From Leucobacter sp. OH1287 (GTDB taxonomy: Bacteria > Actinomycetota > Actinomycetes > Actinomycetales > Microbacteriaceae), in assembly GCF_003859945.1 (NCBI RefSeq), contig NZ_RQYM01000001.1, forward strand, positions 62,001 to 126,000: a stretch of DNA of 64,000 nt, read 5' to 3'. A program made the translations under genes and the position numbers. This document shows, piece by piece, positions 61,705-64,000 of this stretch (position 1 is the first letter of the stretch; each line of letters starts with the position of its first letter). A model generated the notes under the pieces. That model was not told the origin of the DNA and did no database searches. It saw nothing but the letters and a program-made list of their open reading frames with translations.

Positions 61705-62685
61705 ATGGCGACGGCAAGCAAACCCCAAAAACTGCGTTACAACGCGATAAAACCCGCCCCGGTTGTGCTTCTCTACGGCAAGGTTGATGCGCTTGCGGAG
61801 CGCGGCTACCAGGATCTTCGACAGCAGCTGAAAACCCAGCACCCGGACCTGCTGGTCACCGATATTGATCCGCTCAACTACCAGCCCGGGCAGCTGTTAA
61901 CGGAGGCGAGCCCGTCACTGTTTGGTGAACCCCGGCTGCTGTTTGTGACCTCGCTTGAGAAGGCGGGGGCGCGGCTGATCAGCGACCTGAAGGAGGTTGT
62001 GCAGTTTCTGGATCCGCAAACAACCCTCGCGGTTAGGCACCGCGGCGGCAACACCGGGGCAGCGGCGTTAAAGGTTTTGCGCGCTGTTCCCGGCGCGATC
62101 GAGGTTGACTGCGCAGAGATGAAAGCGGCCGAGCGGGTCGGCTTCGTTACCGAGGTGGTGGATCGTGCGGGCGGCAAAATCTCGCACGCCGCCGTGCAGC
62201 TGCTCATTGATGCCTACGCTGACGATCTAGCGGAGCTCGCGTCGATTAGTGAACAGCTTGTGCGGGACACCGGCGGGGTTGTTACAGAGTCACATGTTGC
62301 GGTGATAACCGCCGGTCGGGTTGAGGTTAACGCATTTAAGATTGCCGACCATGCGTGCGCTGGCAGGCACGGTGACGCGCTTGTGACGCTGCGGCACGCG
62401 CTAGCAACCGGAGCTAACTGTGTGCAGTTGCTCGCCGCGATTAACCTGCGGGTGCGCAATATGGCGCGCGTGTTTGGCGCGGGGCAGTCGGGGCAGGCGG
62501 CGCAGATGGCTCCCTGGCAGCGACAGCAGGCGAAGCGTGACGCGAGCAGATGGCGTGAAACGGATCTGGCGCGCGCAATCGACCTGGCGGCTGAAACCGA
62601 GTGGTGTGTGAAGGGCGGCAGCAAGGATCCCGAGTTTGCGCTGGAGCGGTACGTCAGCTTCATCGCAAAACGCGGGCGAATCTAG
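61705..62685 (+). CDS. holA: DNA polymerase III delta subunit
   Basis: Clamp-loader subunit that opens the beta clamp. The 326-aa protein has an N-terminal AAA+-like domain without Walker A (LLYGKVDALAERGYQDL) and the C-terminal collar domain (LAINLRVRNMARVFGAG). It is preceded by FemAB (11-bp gap) and followed by rpsT after 182 bp, the usual holA-rpsT-lepA order. Confidence 0.93.
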   Translation: MATASKPQKLRYNAIKPAPVVLLYGKVDALAERGYQDLRQQLKTQHPDLLVTDIDPLNYQPGQLLTEASPSLFGEPRLLFVTSLEKAGARLISDLKEVVQFLDPQTTLAVRHRGGNTGAAALKVLRAVPGAIEVDCAEMKAAERVGFVTEVVDRAGGKISHAAVQLLIDAYADDLAELASISEQLVRDTGGVVTESHVAVITAGRVEVNAFKIADHACAGRHGDALVTLRHALATGANCVQLLAAINLRVRNMARVFGAGQSGQAAQMAPWQRQQAKRDASRWRETDLARAIDLAAETEWCVKGGSKDPEFALERYVSFIAKRGRI

Positions 62686-62775
62686 CAGGGCCGTGCAGAG
62701 CAGCGAAACACCCCAGTGTTTGTGTGCCAGCTACTGTTTTCAGGCTCTGGTGTGGTAAGGTTTTTATTGGCTTGC

Positions 62776-62792
62776 GTGTGGTCACACCACAC
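62776..62792. promoter_or_regulatory. Perfect 7-bp hairpin/inverted repeat upstream of rpsT
   Basis: GTGTGGT-CAC-ACCACAC in the holA-rpsT gap, about 75 nt before the rpsT start. It may be an operator or an RNA hairpin in an rpsT leader. S20 autoregulates translation in some bacteria, but nothing ties this element to S20. Confidence 0.4.
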
Positions 62793-62867
62793 ACTTCCGC
62801 GCTGGCAGCCCTCTCTTGTCTCGCGGTTAATAAACAGGTACGTATCTAAGCTATTTAAAGGACAAAC

Positions 62868-63128
62868 GTGGCAAATATTAAGTCGCAGATTAAGCGCATT
62901 CGCACCAACGCGAAGGCAACCGAGCGCAACCGCGCATACAAGAGCGAGCTCCGCACCCTCGTGCGTAAGACCCGTGAGGCTGCTGCAGCTGGTGATAAGG
63001 CTGCCGCAACAGCTGCCCTGCAGCTGGCAAGCAAGAAGCTTGACAAGGCAGTTAGCAAGGGTGTTATTCACAAGAACCAGGCTGCTAACCGCAAGTCAAA
63101 GCTTGCTAAAAAGGTTGCCGCTATCTAA
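62868..63128 (+). CDS. rpsT: 30S ribosomal protein S20
   Basis: An 86-aa basic helical protein ([39 protein letters not shown]). The start is GTG with AAAGGA 5 nt upstream, a non-ATG start often seen for rpsT. It has its own promoter region and a strong terminator 18 bp after the stop. Confidence 0.97.
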   Translation: MANIKSQIKRIRTNAKATERNRAYKSELRTLVRKTREAAAAGDKAAATAALQLASKKLDKAVSKGVIHKNQAANRKSKLAKKVAAI

Positions 63129-63145
63129 GCCCTCTTAATATCTTC

Positions 63146-63180
63146 AACACACGCGCAACCACTCTGGTTGTGCGTGTGTT
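63146..63180 (+). terminator. rpsT terminator
   Basis: A 16-bp stem with one G-T wobble: AACACACGCGCAACCA, a 3-nt loop, then TGGTTGTGCGTGTGTT. It is followed by TCTGTCTT. Confidence 0.88.
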
Positions 63181-63210
63181 TCTGTCTTACTAGCTTTCAG
63201 CACAGCATGG

Positions 63211-63216
63211 GATAAT
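63211..63216 (+). promoter_or_regulatory. -10 element of leaderless lepA mRNA
   Basis: GATAAT, 7 nt before the lepA ATG at 63224. No ribosome site. Confidence 0.5.
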
Positions 63217-63223
63217 TACCTCT

Positions 63224-64000
63224 ATGGCACCTCGCAGTAGCAATCCACCTGTTCCGGCTGCAACGCAGCCGAGTGTGATTCGCAACTTTTGTATTATTGC
63301 GCACATTGATCACGGCAAGTCGACGCTTGCAGACAGGATGCTGCAGATAACCGGGACCGTTCCCGACCGTGAGATGCGTGCCCAGTATCTTGACCGGATG
63401 GATATTGAGCGTGAGCGCGGTATCACCATCAAGTCGCAGGCGGTTCGCATGAACTGGCAGTACGACGGTGTTGACTACGCGCTGAACATGATCGACACCC
63501 CCGGTCACGTCGATTTTAGCTACGAGGTTTCTCGCTCCCTGGCGGCCTGTGAGGGCGCGATTTTGCTGGTTGATGCTGCGCAGGGCATTGAGGCGCAAAC
63601 CCTCGCAAACCTGTATCTGGCGATGGAGCACGACCTGGAGATTATTCCGGTGCTCAACAAAATCGATCTGCCCGCGGCGGATCCCGAAAAATACTCGCGC
63701 GAGATTGCCGATCTGATCGGCTGCAACCAGTCTGATGTGCTCGCCGTTTCCGGGAAAACCGGTGACGGTGTTGCCGAGCTGCTTGACCGGGTAATCGAGG
63801 CTGTTCCCGCCCCGGTCGGTGAGGCGGACGCGCCAGCGCGCGCGATGATCTTCGACTCCGTCTACGACCCATACCGCGGTGTTGTCACCTATGTCAGAAT
63901 GGTTGACGGGAAACTTACCCCGCGGGAGAAGATCCTGATGATGTCAACCGGCGCCGAGCATGAGGCGCTGGAGATCGGTGTCTCCGCACCGGAGCCGGTG
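63224..64000 (+). CDS. lepA: Elongation factor 4 LepA, 5' part (3' end outside the window)
   Basis: Back-translocating ribosomal GTPase. The first 259 codons are present. The G domain has [10 protein letters not shown] (P-loop), the switch I region [23 protein letters not shown] and the start of domain II ([16 protein letters not shown]). The frame is intact up to the window edge. The position after rpsT is standard in actinobacteria. Confidence 0.97.
   Translation, partial: MAPRSSNPPVPAATQPSVIRNFCIIAHIDHGKSTLADRMLQITGTVPDREMRAQYLDRMDIERERGITIKSQAVRMNWQYDGVDYALNMIDTPGHVDFSYEVSRSLAACEGAILLVDAAQGIEAQTLANLYLAMEHDLEIIPVLNKIDLPAADPEKYSREIADLIGCNQSDVLAVSGKTGDGVAELLDRVIEAVPAPVGEADAPARAMIFDSVYDPYRGVVTYVRMVDGKLTPREKILMMSTGAEHEALEIGVSAPEPV

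Noticed and set aside
1-64000. Phage, transposon, toxin-antitoxin, CRISPR or restriction genes
   Set aside because: Every substantial frame is a chromosomal gene or a shadow of one; no integrase, transposase, repeat-spacer array or defence domain was seen.

Overview
The window reads as one stretch of a moderately GC-rich actinobacterial chromosome, most likely from the Microbacteriaceae. The evidence is: the block lexA/LysM - hisCBH-priA - infC-rpmI-rplT; the blocks fdxA-dapC, gltA, dapD/dapE and mgtE-like/DUF1003/mrp/tatB; and a 17-kb block (about 43.6-60.6 kb) matching the order of Mycobacterium tuberculosis Rv3208A and Rv3202c-Rv3193c. Other pointers are PriA in place of plain HisA, succinylase-type lysine/DAP genes, a FemAB-type peptidoglycan-bridge enzyme, and many starts sitting 6-8 nt behind a -10 box (leaderless mRNAs). 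There are no tRNA or rRNA genes, insertion sequences, prophage genes or CRISPR arrays. The window is dense in genes and mostly housekeeping.

Layout. 1-5.5 kb: 3' end of hflX, then a cobalamin-independent methionine unit (metE, a second MetE-like methyltransferase, metF). 5.5-7 kb: lexA diverging from a LysM membrane protein, with a busy 340-bp regulatory region between them. 7-11.4 kb: hisC-hisB-hisH-priA and an SseB-domain gene. 11.5-13.4 kb: DUF1844, then infC-rpmI-rplT behind a structured leader; infC starts at ATC. 13.5-16.2 kb: a sodium/solute symporter and a SpoU-type RNA methyltransferase. 16.2-19.9 kb: a minus-strand envelope copper/haem cassette (His-rich membrane protein, CopC, PCuAC lipoprotein, Tat-exported DyP peroxidase). 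20-23.6 kb: pheST. 23.7-27.4 kb: argCJB followed by a prepilin-peptidase-like gene. 27.4-32.7 kb: ferredoxin, dapC, citrate synthase, dapD and dapE. 32.8-43.6 kb: DUF3117, O-methyltransferase, soluble MgtE-like protein, DUF1003, Mrp, TatB, general-stress membrane protein, aminopeptidase P, PHP phosphoesterase, DEAD helicase, ferritin-like protein and RlmC. 43.6-60.6 kb: DUF3107, the AdnA/AdnB-like helicase-nuclease pair, an aminoglycoside-phosphotransferase-fold protein with broken catalytic motifs, a short UvrD, a TOMM/Ocin-ThiF-like protein, a DUF2342 metalloprotease, a PDZ-Lon protease and UPF0182. 60.6-64 kb: FemAB, holA, rpsT and the 5' part of lepA.

Three patterns run across gene boundaries. 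First, the palindrome GGATCC occurs about 90 times (hand count), several times the composition expectation, in all three codon phases and between genes. Second, many gene ends and intergenic gaps carry short imperfect tandem repeats of 14-22 bp, often containing the stop codon. Third, at least fifteen genes look leaderless. No obviously new multi-gene system is visible. The most unusual items are the pseudokinase-like protein beside AdnAB, the copper/DyP cassette, the infC leader and the two DNA-level patterns.
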